Source: Microbacterium sp. MPKO10
GTDB lineage: Bacteria > Actinomycetota > Actinomycetes > Actinomycetales > Microbacteriaceae
Length of the DNA stretch: 64,000 bases
Direction of reading: 5' to 3'
NCBI RefSeq assembly: GCF_026107415.2
Contig: NZ_JAPCHX010000001.1
Coordinates: 868,001-932,000, forward strand
The translations under genes were made by a program, and so were the position numbers. The notes below the pieces were generated by a model. The model was not told where the DNA came from and searched no databases. It saw nothing but the letters and a program-made list of their open reading frames with translations. This document shows positions 17,981 through 26,633 of this stretch, piece by piece. Position 1 is the stretch's first letter. The number at the start of each line of letters is the position of its first letter.

Positions 17981-18014
17981 GGGATGCTGTCGGCACGCTG
18001 GCCGACAGCATCCC
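17981..18014. terminator. Bidirectional hairpin built from GGATGCTGTC
   Basis: A perfect 14-bp stem (GGGATGCTGTCGGC / GCCGACAGCATCCC) with a 6-base loop lies between the convergent permease gene and the small membrane protein gene. No T-run follows; its position argues for a bidirectional terminator. Confidence 0.7.
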
Positions 18015-18340
18015 TATGCAATGGGGACGAGGTAGGTCGCCAGGAAGTACACGGCGCCGACGATCACGAGGACGTGGCCGACGCTCCTGACGTTTCCGAT
18101 CCAGGAGGGCTCGTGAAAGTCTTTTCCCTGCTGCTGGGCGTCCTCGGACATCCACCGCGGGATGAAATCAGCGAGTGCTTGGAACACCAGTCCGAGCACC
18201 GTGGCCACCGCCGCGATGACGGTGAACGGCAGCACCGGTGCACCGGAGGTCGAGATGCCGAAGACCGCGACGGCGGCGATAAGAACGACGAACAGGACGA
18301 GAATGACCGCGGCAGTTTTCGGTCCGATGGGGTTCTTCAT
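18014..18340 (-). CDS. Small membrane protein of unknown function
   Basis: I do not recognise this 108-residue protein. It has three hydrophobic segments: AAVILVLFVVLIAAVAVFGI near the N-terminus, VLPFTVIAAVATVLGLVFQAL, and a C-terminal VGHVLVIVGAVYFLATYLV. The middle loop is polar and charged (RWMSEDAQQQGKDFHEP). ATG 18340 was chosen because the first helix then starts a few residues in; ATG 18382 is the alternative. It is expressed alone, convergent with the APC permease gene and divergent from the VOC gene. Confidence 0.65.
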   Translation of the reverse strand: MKNPIGPKTAAVILVLFVVLIAAVAVFGISTSGAPVLPFTVIAAVATVLGLVFQALADFIPRWMSEDAQQQGKDFHEPSWIGNVRSVGHVLVIVGAVYFLATYLVPIA

Positions 18341-18435
18341 GCTGCGAACATACCTGTTCAGTATGTCGGGGTCTCGACGCATAATGAACGAGGAGTGGGC
18401 GACGCGGCCTGCTTCACGACCCTGCAGGAGGAGTC

Positions 18436-19338
18436 ATGCAGAAAGTCATTCCAAACATCTGGTGCGACGGCAACGCTGAGGAGGTCGCGGAATTCTACGC
18501 GTCGGCCTTCCCGCGCGCGACGTCGAGCATCGAGGCGAGATATCCGAGTGAAGGTCTCGCCGATTTCCAAGCACATATGGCGGGTCAGGTGCTCACGGCC
18601 TCCGTCCAGATTGCCGGCACCACGTTCACACTGATCAATGCCGGTGACGAGTTCCGGCCGAATTCGTCAGTGTCGTTCATCGTGAACGTCGATCCGGCGG
18701 CGTTCGATCGTGACGACAGCGCCGCGCGCGTACATCTCGATGCGCTCTGGGCGCGGCTCTCAGAGGGCGGGCGTGAGTTCATTCCGCTCGGAGAATATCC
18801 ATTCAGCAGGCGGTATGGCTGGGTCGAGGATCGTTTTGGTGTGAGCTGGCAGCTGATGCTGACGGACCCAGACGGTGACCCGCGCCCGTACATCATCCCG
18901 TCGCTCATGTTCGCGGGGCCGGTGCAGAACCGTGCGAACGAGGCGATCGAGTTCTATACGTCGTTGTTCGATGACGCCGAGCCGGGCAACCGGTTCCCGT
19001 ACGGAGAGCCGACCGGCCCGGCCGCGGCTGACGCTTTGGCGTTCGGTGAGTTTCGGGTGGGCGATCAGTGGTTCGCGGTGATGGACTCCGGCGTCGAGCA
19101 AGACGTCACATTCACGTGTGGCGTCTCGCTCGAGGTGCTGTGTCGAGACCAGGCGGAGATCGACCGGCTGTGGTCGGCGCTGAGTGCGGATCCAGAGGCG
19201 GAGCGCTGCGGATGGCTCGCCGATGGCTTCGGCGTGAGCTGGCAGATTGTGCCCGAGAACATGGGTGAGCTGATGCAGCGGCCGGGCGCACATGAACACA
19301 TGATGGCGATGACGAAGATCGTCATTGCGGAGCTGTAA
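18436..19338 (+). CDS. Tandem PhnB-like VOC-family protein
   Basis: The 300-residue protein has two PhnB-like glyoxalase/VOC domains in tandem (about 1-145 and 150-290). Each starts with a P-[NS]-[IL]-[WM] strand (VIPNIWCDGNAEEVAEFY; IPSLMFAGPVQNRANEAIEFY) and ends with a GWxxDxFGVSWQ signature (WVEDRFGVSWQL; WLADGFGVSWQIV). The family is often annotated as 3-demethylubiquinone methyltransferase-like, but catalytic activity is unproven; metal-dependent dioxygenase or lyase chemistry is typical of the wider fold. GGAGGAG lies five bases before the ATG. It is cytoplasmic and apparently monocistronic. Confidence 0.82.
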   Translation: MQKVIPNIWCDGNAEEVAEFYASAFPRATSSIEARYPSEGLADFQAHMAGQVLTASVQIAGTTFTLINAGDEFRPNSSVSFIVNVDPAAFDRDDSAARVHLDALWARLSEGGREFIPLGEYPFSRRYGWVEDRFGVSWQLMLTDPDGDPRPYIIPSLMFAGPVQNRANEAIEFYTSLFDDAEPGNRFPYGEPTGPAAADALAFGEFRVGDQWFAVMDSGVEQDVTFTCGVSLEVLCRDQAEIDRLWSALSADPEAERCGWLADGFGVSWQIVPENMGELMQRPGAHEHMMAMTKIVIAEL

Positions 19339-19666
19339 AAGATGAGGAGTCTCTCGAGAACGCGGCTCGGCGGCATTCTGATGACACGCAGCCATCGCAA
19401 CTTCGGCCCTTGCGGACATGGTGTCACGGTGTGCGCTGCCACGATGTCCGTCACGCACGACTTTGGGCGGCGAGCCGGCACGGCGTGGTGACCGACAGAT
19501 TTCTCTCGCCATCACGGGCTTCAGCTCTTGCTAAGTACTCCCGTGGCCACCGAGAGCTGCCGTCTACATCCCGGACTGCAGCTGTCATCACGTACCGCGG
19601 GTGCCAATAAGAATCGCTGTCGGCGCCGAGAACTTCACTCGGTACTGTAGATTCCATTCTCCGCGT

Positions 19667-19682
19667 ATGTTACCGTTCACAT
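19667..19682. promoter_or_regulatory. Candidate LacI-family (AraR-like) operator
   Basis: ATGTTACCGTTCACAT is an imperfect 16-bp palindrome; its complement reads TGTGAACGGTAACA at the core. It resembles the TGTNANCGNTNACA sites of LacI-family sugar regulators, including actinobacterial AraR, and lies about 190 bp before araD. Confidence 0.55.
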
Positions 19683-19700
19683 TAACGTTGTGGCGTGATT

Positions 19701-19752
19701 GCGGTAGCGCAGTGCATCACGATCGCCGTCCGCGGTAGCGTCGTGGATCACG
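19701..19752. repeat. 21-bp direct repeats with 31-bp period
   Basis: GCGGTAGCG-N2-GTG-N-ATCACG occurs at 19701-19721 and 19732-19752, and a weaker copy (14 of 21 positions) at 19763-19783. A 31-bp period is about three helical turns, so a regulator could bind all copies on one face of the DNA. Confidence 0.55.
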
Positions 19753-19810
19753 GATGCTGTCCACGGCAGTGCCGTGTAGCACCGCCGGCCCCGCAGCACC
19801 CGCGATTCAC

Positions 19811-19824
19811 CTGCCACGTGGCAG
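19811..19824. promoter_or_regulatory. 14-bp palindrome upstream of araD
   Basis: CTGCCACGTGGCAG is a perfect palindrome; a partial copy, AGTGCCACGTCACT, lies exactly 30 bp downstream (19841-19854). Both are candidate protein-binding sites between the repeats and the araD ribosome site. Confidence 0.45.
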
Positions 19825-19873
19825 TGGTTTCGAGCACAGAAGTGCCACGTCACTTGCACAAAGGAGTCCTGAG

Positions 19874-20707
19874 ATGACCATCGCTCTCGATCAGCTGCCC
19901 GCCGAGGCGCAGGATGCTGTCGCGCGCACACGCGAGCACGTCAGCGATCTGCACGCCGAACTGCCGCGCAACCAGCTCGTCGTCTGGACCGCAGGCAACG
20001 TCTCTGAGCGCGTTCCCGGTGCCGACTTGTTCGTGATCAAACCCTCGGGAGTGTCATATGACGAACTCTCGCCAGACGTCATGGTCGTGTGCACGCTCGA
20101 CGGCGAGAAGATCGACGACGGAACGCCCGCCCGCCTGACGCCCTCGTCCGACACCGCAGCGCATGCATACGTCTATCGGAATATGAGTGAGGTCGGCGGT
20201 GTCGTGCACACCCACTCCACCTATGCCACGGCGTGGGCGGCGCGTGGCGAGGAGATCCCGTGCGTGCTCACCATGATGGGCGATGAGTTCGGCGGGCCGA
20301 TCCCCGTGGGCCCCTTCGCGATCATCGGCGATGATTCGATCGGCCGGGGTATCGTCGAGACGCTCAAACACTCGCGGTCGCGCGCCGTTCTCATGCAGAA
20401 TCACGGTCCGTTCACGATCGGAAAAGACGCGCGGGATGCTGTCAAGGCAGCGGTCATGTGCGAAGAAGTCGCGCGGACCGTTCACGTCGCCCGCCAGCTG
20501 GGCGACCCGATCGCCATCCCGGAGCCGATCATCGACTCGCTCTTCGAGCGCTACCAGAACGTGTACGGGCAGGGCGCGTCGAGCTCGGGGGCCGACGTCG
20601 CGGATTCACCCGCGCAGGTTGTCGACGCCGCGGACCCTCTCGCGCCGGATGCCGACGCCGCGGGCACCGACACCACACCGCCATCGGCTTCCGCCTCGAC
20701 ACCCTGA
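19874..20707 (+). CDS. araD: L-ribulose-5-phosphate 4-epimerase with extended C-terminal tail
   Basis: The 277-residue protein converts L-ribulose 5-phosphate to D-xylulose 5-phosphate, the last step of arabinose catabolism. Class II aldolase-like zinc ligands are His112 and His114 (VVHTHSTY) and His177 (MQNHGPFTIG); phosphate-binding motifs GNVS and KPSG are present at 41-44 and 56-59. AraD proteins are usually about 231 residues; here residues 234-277 add an acidic Ala/Pro/Asp-rich tail. The ATG follows AAGGAG by seven bases. It is first in the order araD-araA-araB, all on this strand. Confidence 0.93.
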   Translation: MTIALDQLPAEAQDAVARTREHVSDLHAELPRNQLVVWTAGNVSERVPGADLFVIKPSGVSYDELSPDVMVVCTLDGEKIDDGTPARLTPSSDTAAHAYVYRNMSEVGGVVHTHSTYATAWAARGEEIPCVLTMMGDEFGGPIPVGPFAIIGDDSIGRGIVETLKHSRSRAVLMQNHGPFTIGKDARDAVKAAVMCEEVARTVHVARQLGDPIAIPEPIIDSLFERYQNVYGQGASSSGADVADSPAQVVDAADPLAPDADAAGTDTTPPSASASTP

Positions 20708-20821
20708 ACGCCCGCACGGCTGCCGCACGTCGGATCTCCGGCACGGAACCGGCGCCACCACGACCACACTGATCATCACAAACTCACCGCCGACACCGCA
20801 CCGCCACAGGAGACAAGAGCA

Positions 20822-22330
20822 ATGAAGAACCCTTTCGAGTCCCGCGAGATCTGGTTTCTGACCGGGAGCCAGGGACTGTACGGGCCAGAGACCCTCGAAC
20901 AGGTCGCTGAGCAGTCGAAGCAGGTCGCCGGGCTGCTCGACGACGCTGACAGCATCCCCGTGAAAGTCGTCTGGAAGCCCGTGCTCACGGACAGAGACGC
21001 GATTCGCCGCATCGCGCTCGAGGCGAACGCTGACGACGCGTGTGTCGGCGTGATCGTGTGGATGCACACGTTCTCGCCCGCGAAGATGTGGATCCTCGGC
21101 CTCGACGCCCTGCGCACGCCGCTGCTGCACCTGCACACGCAGGCCAACGTCGAACTGCCGTGGAGCACCATCGACATGGACTTCATGAACCTCAACCAGG
21201 CCGCGCACGGCGACCGCGAGTTCGCCTACATGGCGACGCGCCTCGGTGTCTCGCGCACCACAGTCGTCGGGCACGCGTCGACGGATGCCGTGCGCGATCG
21301 CGTTGGCCGCTGGGCCCGCGCCGCGACCGGCTGGGCCGAGCTGCATCAGCTGAAGCTCGCCCGCTTCGGCGACAACATGCGCAACGTCGCCGTCACCGAG
21401 GGCGACAAGACAGAGGCCGAACTGCGTCTCGGCGTCTCCGTCAACACGTGGGGCGTCAACGATCTCGTCTCTGTCGTCGACGGAATCGACGAGGATGCTG
21501 TCGACGCACTCGTCGCCGACTATGAGGACCTCTACGACGTGGCCCCGGAGCTGCGCTCCGACGGCGACCGCCACGAGTCACTGCGGTACGGCGCCCGCCA
21601 GGAGCTCGGTCTGCGGGCGTTCCTCGAGGAGGGCGGTTTCGGCGCCTTCACGACGAACTTCGAAGACCTCGGCGGGCTGCGTCAGCTGCCTGGCCTCGCC
21701 GTGCAGCGACTGATGGCCGACGGCTACGGCTTCGGTGCCGAGGGGGACTGGAAGACAGCGATCCTCGTGCGACTCGCGAAGGTGATGGGCTACGGCCTGC
21801 CCGGCGGTGCCTCCCTCATGGAGGATTACACGTACGAACTCACACCGGGCAACGAGAAGATCCTCGGTGCGCACATGCTCGAGGTCTGCCCGTCGCTGAC
21901 GACGGCGAAGCCGACACTCGAGATCCACCCACTCGGCATTGGCGAACGCGAAGACCCCGTGCGGCTGCGCTTCACCGCTGACCCGGGCGCGGGCCTCGTC
22001 GTGTCGATGTCTGACATGCGTGAGCGGTTCCGCCTCGTCGCGAACGTCGTCGACGTTGTCGAGCCCGACGCCGAGCTGCCGAAGCTTCCCGTCGCCTGCG
22101 CGGTGTGGGAGCCGAAGCCGAACTTCGCCACTTCAGCATCCTGCTGGCTGACGGCGGGAGGCGCGCACCACACAGTGATGACCACGGCGCTCACCCTCGA
22201 CGTGTTCGAGGACCTCGCCGAGATCGCACAGATGGAACTTGCGGTGATCGACGCCGACACGACGGCGCGCGGCTTCGCCCAGGAACTCAAACTCGGGCAG
22301 GTGTACTACCGCATGGCGCAGGGACTGTAA
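20822..22330 (+). CDS. araA: L-arabinose isomerase
   Basis: The 502-residue enzyme interconverts L-arabinose and L-ribulose using Mn2+. The family start [21 protein letters not shown] is unmistakable, as are [11 protein letters not shown], the [14 protein letters not shown] block, and the conserved [12 protein letters not shown] and [18 protein letters not shown] segments carrying active-site Glu and His residues. Length matches the family. GGAGACAAGAGC precedes the ATG. It lies 114 bp after araD and upstream of araB, probably in one transcript controlled from the region before araD. Confidence 0.96.
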   Translation: MKNPFESREIWFLTGSQGLYGPETLEQVAEQSKQVAGLLDDADSIPVKVVWKPVLTDRDAIRRIALEANADDACVGVIVWMHTFSPAKMWILGLDALRTPLLHLHTQANVELPWSTIDMDFMNLNQAAHGDREFAYMATRLGVSRTTVVGHASTDAVRDRVGRWARAATGWAELHQLKLARFGDNMRNVAVTEGDKTEAELRLGVSVNTWGVNDLVSVVDGIDEDAVDALVADYEDLYDVAPELRSDGDRHESLRYGARQELGLRAFLEEGGFGAFTTNFEDLGGLRQLPGLAVQRLMADGYGFGAEGDWKTAILVRLAKVMGYGLPGGASLMEDYTYELTPGNEKILGAHMLEVCPSLTTAKPTLEIHPLGIGEREDPVRLRFTADPGAGLVVSMSDMRERFRLVANVVDVVEPDAELPKLPVACAVWEPKPNFATSASCWLTAGGAHHTVMTTALTLDVFEDLAEIAQMELAVIDADTTARGFAQELKLGQVYYRMAQGL

Positions 22331-22606
22331 GAACGGGGAGCAGGTTGTGTCGGGGCAGGGCAGGGCAGCGACAAGGGGCGATGATGCGCGGCGATGAAAC
22401 CTCGTACGGAGTTCGAGGGTGACAGCGCAGCATCCGGACCTGACCAGGCACCGCCGCCCACGCCGTCGCCTGTTTGAGGCAGTGTACGCCGACGACGCTC
22501 CACGGCCCGTGAGACTCGTGCAGTCCGCTGTCACGGAGGGGTCGCCAGGGTGGACGAGTCGCTCGAACATACACAACGTCGCCACACATTCACGAAAGGC
22601 ATACTC

Positions 22607-24316
22607 ATGACTTCGACTGCACTGACGACAGTGACGGGCGCTGAAGCGATCACCGCCGGGCGCACGAGCCTCGGCATCGAGCTGGGTTCCACGCGCATCA
22701 AGGCATCTCTGATCGACGAGGAGGGCGTGCAGCTTGCGTCCGGATCGCACACGTGGGAGAACGAACTCGTCGACGACAACTGGACGTACGCGATCGACGC
22801 CGTCTGGAGTGGTCTGCAGGCGTGCATCGCCGAGCTGCACGGCGACGTGCGCGACCGGTGGGGTGCTGAGCTGATGCACGTCGCCGGTCTCGGAGTCTCA
22901 GCGATGATGCATGGCTACCTGGCGTTCGACGCCGCCGGAGAGCTTCTCGTGCCGTTCCGCACCTGGCGCAATACCTACACGACAGAGGCCGCGGCACAGC
23001 TCACCGATGCGTTGGGGCAGAACATTCCGCTGCGCTGGAGCGTCGCGCACCTGCTGCACGCGGTGCTCGGCGGTGAGGAGCACGTGTCGCGCATCGCCCG
23101 CATCACGACGCTCGCCGGCTACGTGCACGAGCGACTCTCCGGCCGCGCTGTGCTCGGCGTGGGCGACGCCAGCGGTGTATTCCCGATCGACGCCGAGACG
23201 CACAGCTACGATGTGGTGAAGCTCGAGGCATTCGACGCCCTCGAGGCCGTTGCCGACGTTCCGTGGTCGCTCGGCAGCATCCTGCCGGAGGTTCTCACCG
23301 CGGGTGAGGATGCTGGTCAGCTGACAGCATCCGGTGCCCTGCTGCTCGATCCGACCGGGACCCTGCAGCCCGGCGCCGTCATGGCACCGCCCGAGGGCGA
23401 CGCCGGCACGGGCATGGTCGCGACGAACAGCGTGCGACCGCGCACCGGAAACGTGAGCGCGGGAACGAGCGCCTTCGCTATGGTCGTGCTCGAGAAGCCG
23501 CTCGGCGGTGTGCGCGACGAGATCGACCTCGTCACGACGCCCGCGGGTGACCCGGTCGCGATGATCCACACGAATAACTGCACGGGCGACCTCGATGCGT
23601 GGCTGCAGATGTTCACCGAGTTCGCGCAGTTGGTGGGCGCCGATGTCGAGCCGACCGAGCTGTATCGGCTGCTGTACACCCACGCGATGACGGGTGCCGC
23701 TGATGGCGGGGGACTGCTCTCGTACAACTACCTGTCCGGCGAGCACCAGACGGGTGTGGCGAGCGGGCGGCCGCTCTTCGCACGCAGTCAAGACGCGGAC
23801 TTCACGCTCGCGAACCTCATGCGCACGCACCTGTATGCGGCGTTCGGCGCGTTGGCCTCGGGCATGCGGGTGTTGGGTGACGAGAATGTCGCGCTCGACG
23901 AGCTCTTCGGGCACGGCGGCATCTTCCGTACGGCGGGTGTGGCGCAGCACGTGCTGGCGGATGCTCTCGACACACCGGTATCGGTCAGCAGCGCTGCGGG
24001 CGAAGGCGGCGCGTGGGGCATGGCGATCCTCGCGGGCTTCGCGGCGCGTCAGGCCGCAGCATCCGATGCTGTCGTCGGTGCCGCAGGCGCCACCTCGGGA
24101 GCGGCAGGAGCCATCACCGGCGCTGCGGTTTCGAGCGGAGGTGTCGACGGGGGCCTTCGCTCGCTTGCCGACTACCTCACCGGTGTGATCTTCACAGACA
24201 CGGAGTTTGTGACGGCGCAGCCGGATCCGGTCGGAGTCGCGGGGTACGCGGACTGGCTGGCGCACTACCAGCAGGGTCTTCCGGTGGAGCGTCTGGCAGG
24301 CGCCACCCTTCGGTAG
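22607..24316 (+). CDS. araB: FGGY-family ribulokinase
   Basis: The 569-residue sugar kinase belongs to the FGGY family. The N-terminal ATPase motif is SLGIELGSTRIKASLID; MMHGYLAFD and FRTWRNTYT line the sugar site; the second ATPase half includes GTGMVATNSVRPRTGNVSAGTS. With araD and araA upstream, the substrate is most likely L-ribulose. An Ala/Gly-rich stretch near residues 487-515 is unusual. The ATG at 22607 follows GAAAGG; a 276-bp gap after araA may hold a second promoter. A decayed copy of its 3' end lies at about 26.7 kb. Confidence 0.9.
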   Translation: MTSTALTTVTGAEAITAGRTSLGIELGSTRIKASLIDEEGVQLASGSHTWENELVDDNWTYAIDAVWSGLQACIAELHGDVRDRWGAELMHVAGLGVSAMMHGYLAFDAAGELLVPFRTWRNTYTTEAAAQLTDALGQNIPLRWSVAHLLHAVLGGEEHVSRIARITTLAGYVHERLSGRAVLGVGDASGVFPIDAETHSYDVVKLEAFDALEAVADVPWSLGSILPEVLTAGEDAGQLTASGALLLDPTGTLQPGAVMAPPEGDAGTGMVATNSVRPRTGNVSAGTSAFAMVVLEKPLGGVRDEIDLVTTPAGDPVAMIHTNNCTGDLDAWLQMFTEFAQLVGADVEPTELYRLLYTHAMTGAADGGGLLSYNYLSGEHQTGVASGRPLFARSQDADFTLANLMRTHLYAAFGALASGMRVLGDENVALDELFGHGGIFRTAGVAQHVLADALDTPVSVSSAAGEGGAWGMAILAGFAARQAAASDAVVGAAGATSGAAGAITGAAVSSGGVDGGLRSLADYLTGVIFTDTEFVTAQPDPVGVAGYADWLAHYQQGLPVERLAGATLR

Positions 24317-24339
24317 CGTACGCGGCATCCCGCATTTGC

Positions 24340-24395
24340 TGTCCTTTGCGGATTTGCTGTAACTCCGCGGAATGACAGCAAATCCGCAAAGGACA
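24340..24395. terminator. Perfect 21-bp hairpin between convergent genes
   Basis: Bases 24340-24360 and 24375-24395 are perfect inverted copies around a 14-base loop containing CCGCGG. It sits between araB and the convergent AbiEi-like gene. There is no T-run, but it is the likely bidirectional terminator. ATTTGCTGT is also repeated directly in its left arm. Confidence 0.75.
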
Positions 24396-24401
24396 GATTC
24401 T

Positions 24402-25442
24402 TCAGCGTCTCGTGATGCGCCAATCGGCGCGTGGCCGTGGTTCGCGAGGAAGTCCCGCAGTAACGAGAATCTGCGCCAGGCGGTTGGCGCGGTGCGCGTC
24501 GTCCCACAGCCAGCGCGCCATTCCCTCGCCGGTCGCGCGCATCCGGTCTTCCCGCACCTTCTCGTCGAAGACGATGTCTGCGATCGAACGACCGTGTGTG
24601 TACACGTCGCGCGTGTACTTCGCGCGCCCGTCGAACTCACCCAGGAGACGAAATGTCGGCCATGCTTGATCGGCTTCCCCGATGAGGCCGTCATTGTCGA
24701 AGACCGCCACTTGCAGCTCTGGTTCGGGGAACCCGAGAAGGTATTCCTGGACGCGGCTTATCGATTCTCCCAGGCTGTCTGCACCGTCACGGGCAAAGTG
24801 AAGTACGGTCTCCGCGCGCGCGAAACCGTGTTTTCCTGTGAACTCGAGGTTGCGTTCGCGCAGCTCCTCGAGGTCCACGCGGGGTGCGTAGACCCGCTCA
24901 TCGAGACGGCGCCGAGTACGTACACCCGAATCGACGATGCCGACGGCGCGCCCGAAACGGGTTGTTCGGGCGATATCCAGAAGTGTGCGCATCGGCGAGG
25001 TGATGAGGAAACCGCCGCATTCGATAATCTCGTCGTCCGACAGTTTCGACTGATGCCACCTGAGCTGCGGGGTGCTGCGGCGCGGTGTGGGGCTGGCGGC
25101 GTGCACGACGGAGCCGTAATAGCCGTATGCAGGGTAATTCAGAAGAGCAGCTGCAGAATCACAACAAAAAATGAGCGGAGACCGGTGGCGCGACTGTGCG
25201 GCCTGCATAAACGCAATGTGCTTCGATCTGTCGTCGAGTGCGTTCCAGGCCTCGGGGTCGATGTATGCGCCACGCCCGAGTCGCCGCAGCATACCGCGCT
25301 CGTGCTGGTAACGAACCGCCCTACTTGTGTTGTCGAGGCCGTCGCCTCTTGTCGTGAGGAGAAGTGACTGCCGCGGTATGCGGAGGTGGCGAAGTGAATC
25401 AGTCATAGCCTCGAGGCTGTCGTCTGAACGTGGCCTCCGCAT
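24402..25442 (-). CDS. AbiEi-like antitoxin/DUF559-type domain protein
   Basis: The 346-residue protein resembles the stand-alone 'type IV toxin-antitoxin AbiEi family antitoxin domain' proteins common in actinobacteria. An N-terminal winged-helix-like part (RAVRYQHERGMLRRLGRGAYIDPEAW) is followed by a long middle with LITSPMRTLLDIARTT, and a C-terminal nuclease-fold-like part (PELQVAVFDNDGLIGEADQAWPTFRLLGEFDGRAKY). Their role is unproven. No AbiEii nucleotidyltransferase toxin is adjacent. ATG 25442 with GGGAAA upstream is preferred; ATG 25406 is possible. It converges on araB. Confidence 0.7.
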   Translation of the reverse strand: MRRPRSDDSLEAMTDSLRHLRIPRQSLLLTTRGDGLDNTSRAVRYQHERGMLRRLGRGAYIDPEAWNALDDRSKHIAFMQAAQSRHRSPLIFCCDSAAALLNYPAYGYYGSVVHAASPTPRRSTPQLRWHQSKLSDDEIIECGGFLITSPMRTLLDIARTTRFGRAVGIVDSGVRTRRRLDERVYAPRVDLEELRERNLEFTGKHGFARAETVLHFARDGADSLGESISRVQEYLLGFPEPELQVAVFDNDGLIGEADQAWPTFRLLGEFDGRAKYTRDVYTHGRSIADIVFDEKVREDRMRATGEGMARWLWDDAHRANRLAQILVTAGLPREPRPRADWRITRR

Positions 25443-25774
25443 CAGAGTTTCCCGGTTCTGTGGACAAGTGCACGGGATTCGCACTCCTGTGGATGAAAGA
25501 CCGCGTGCGCCTTGACGGCCTTACCTCGCGTACGTCGAAATCCGGGAGTTCCGACCGGACCACACCGCAGAGGTGTGATTGTCAATGCCGTCCACAGGAG
25601 ACCATCCCGCGGCGGCTTTCCACAATTGTCTGTCTTTCGAATTCACTCTGGGTGGTGACCGGGCAGAGTGACATCATGTCCCTCCGGCACGATACGTCAG
25701 CCTCGTCGGTTTCGGGGATCTCGCCGCGACGCAGAGATCGCCGTACAATTGTCCGTACATTACGGAGGATTCTG
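25443..25774. other. Gene-free gap between AbiEi-like gene and toxin-antitoxin pair
   Basis: I see no credible gene. The gap contains a small hairpin, CACACC-N5-GGTGTG (25561-25577), and at its right end the operator-like repeats of the toxin-antitoxin operon. It should hold the divergent promoters. Confidence 0.5.
25741..25765. promoter_or_regulatory. Operator-like repeats of the DUF1778/GNAT operon
   Basis: CCGTACA occurs at 25741-25747 and 25753-25759 (12-bp period), the second copy being half of CCGTA-N3-TACGG. The repeats abut the GGAGG ribosome site of the antitoxin gene, fitting autorepression by an antitoxin-toxin complex. Confidence 0.55.
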
Positions 25775-26050
25775 ATGGCAGCGACAGAACGTCTCGAGTT
25801 TCGCGTGAGCGCCAGCGCGAAGGCAACGATTCAACGAGCGGCACTCCTCGTCGGAGAGCCGGTCACCGCGTTTGCGCGCACGGCTGCAGAAGAACGGGCT
25901 GAAGAGGTACTGCGTGAGCACGACATGACGACCGTCGTGCCTCCCGAGTTCTTCGACGAGCTGATGGCCGAACTTGATGCACCCGCGGTGGCTAACCCCG
26001 CTCTCAGGGGGGCGGGCCTGCGGTTGCAGGCGAGTGTGACACGTGACTGA
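25775..26050 (+). CDS. DUF1778 (TacA-like) antitoxin
   Basis: The 91-residue protein opens with a ribbon-helix-helix segment (ERLEFRVSASAKATIQRAALLVGEPVTAFARTAA) typical of DUF1778 antitoxins. The C-terminal part (TTVVPPEFFDELMAELDAP) would wrap the partner acetyltransferase. GGAGG lies six bases before the ATG. The gene overlaps the GNAT gene by 8 bp (GTGACTGA). It likely binds the repeats just upstream to repress the operon and neutralises the toxin in the cytoplasm. Confidence 0.86.
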   Translation: MAATERLEFRVSASAKATIQRAALLVGEPVTAFARTAAEERAEEVLREHDMTTVVPPEFFDELMAELDAPAVANPALRGAGLRLQASVTRD

Positions 26051-26555
26051 CGCACGCCAGGTGGAGCACTTTCGGTCTGAGCGATTTGATCCCGCGAAAC
26101 ATGATGTCTCTGAATTCACATGTGGGGTGGATTCGCTTGATGTCTGGTTGAAAGAACACGCAGGCACCTCCGCCGCGCGCCGAACCGCCCGAACCTGGGT
26201 ATGGGTCAACTCGCGGGGAGTCGTCGTCGGCTACTACGCGCTCGCCGCCCACAAGGTTCAGCGCGAACACGTTCCGTCACGAATCGGACGAGGCGGACCC
26301 ATCGAGATCCCCGCTGTCCTCCTCGCCCGACTCGCACTCTCTCGCGACCTGCAGGGTGCGGGTTATGGCGCAGTTCTCGTCGCTGATGCCCTTGAGCGCA
26401 TCGTCACCGCCACGAAGGTCGTTGCCGCACGCGTGGTCGTGGATGCACGAGAAGAAACCGTTGCACAGTTCTATGAGCGCCTCGGCTTTCGCCGGATCCC
26501 CGGCAGCCTGCGGCTTGTGCAGAAGATCGCTGACGTTGAAGCCGCCCTTGGCTGA
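26043..26555 (+). CDS. GNAT toxin (TacT-like)
   Basis: The 170-residue acetyltransferase belongs to the DUF1778-linked toxins that acetylate the amino acid on charged tRNAs and stop translation. FDPAKHDVSEFTCGVDSLDVWLKEHA at the start is the family signature; LARLALSRDLQGAGYGAVLVADAL (95-117) is the acetyl-CoA site; Tyr144 in QFYERLGFRRI is the expected catalytic tyrosine. The GTG start overlaps the antitoxin stop, implying coupled translation. All key residues appear intact. The tRNA target is unknown. Confidence 0.86.
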   Translation: MTDARQVEHFRSERFDPAKHDVSEFTCGVDSLDVWLKEHAGTSAARRTARTWVWVNSRGVVVGYYALAAHKVQREHVPSRIGRGGPIEIPAVLLARLALSRDLQGAGYGAVLVADALERIVTATKVVAARVVVDAREETVAQFYERLGFRRIPGSLRLVQKIADVEAALG

Positions 26556-26633
26556 TACACGGCGCGCAGTGCGTGATGACGCGTGGCTCATCGGGAACAC
26601 GACAATGCCAGCCTTACGGCGGACTTCTGGCTG

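Larger units (their letters stand above)
19339..19873 (+). promoter_or_regulatory. 535-bp control region of the arabinose genes
   Basis: No gene is convincing here. The first part holds an imperfect inverted repeat around GGACAT...ATGTCC. The second half holds a LacI-type operator candidate (19667-19682), 21-bp direct repeats 31 bp apart (19701-19752, with a weaker third copy at 19763-19783), and a 14-bp palindrome (19811-19824). A good AAGGAG ribosome site for araD ends it. The density of sites suggests control by more than one protein. Confidence 0.6.

Noticed and set aside
22898-24694. A 598-codon frame opposite araB and the AbiEi-like gene end
   Set aside because: It crosses the terminator hairpin and two convergent genes, and has shadow-type composition.
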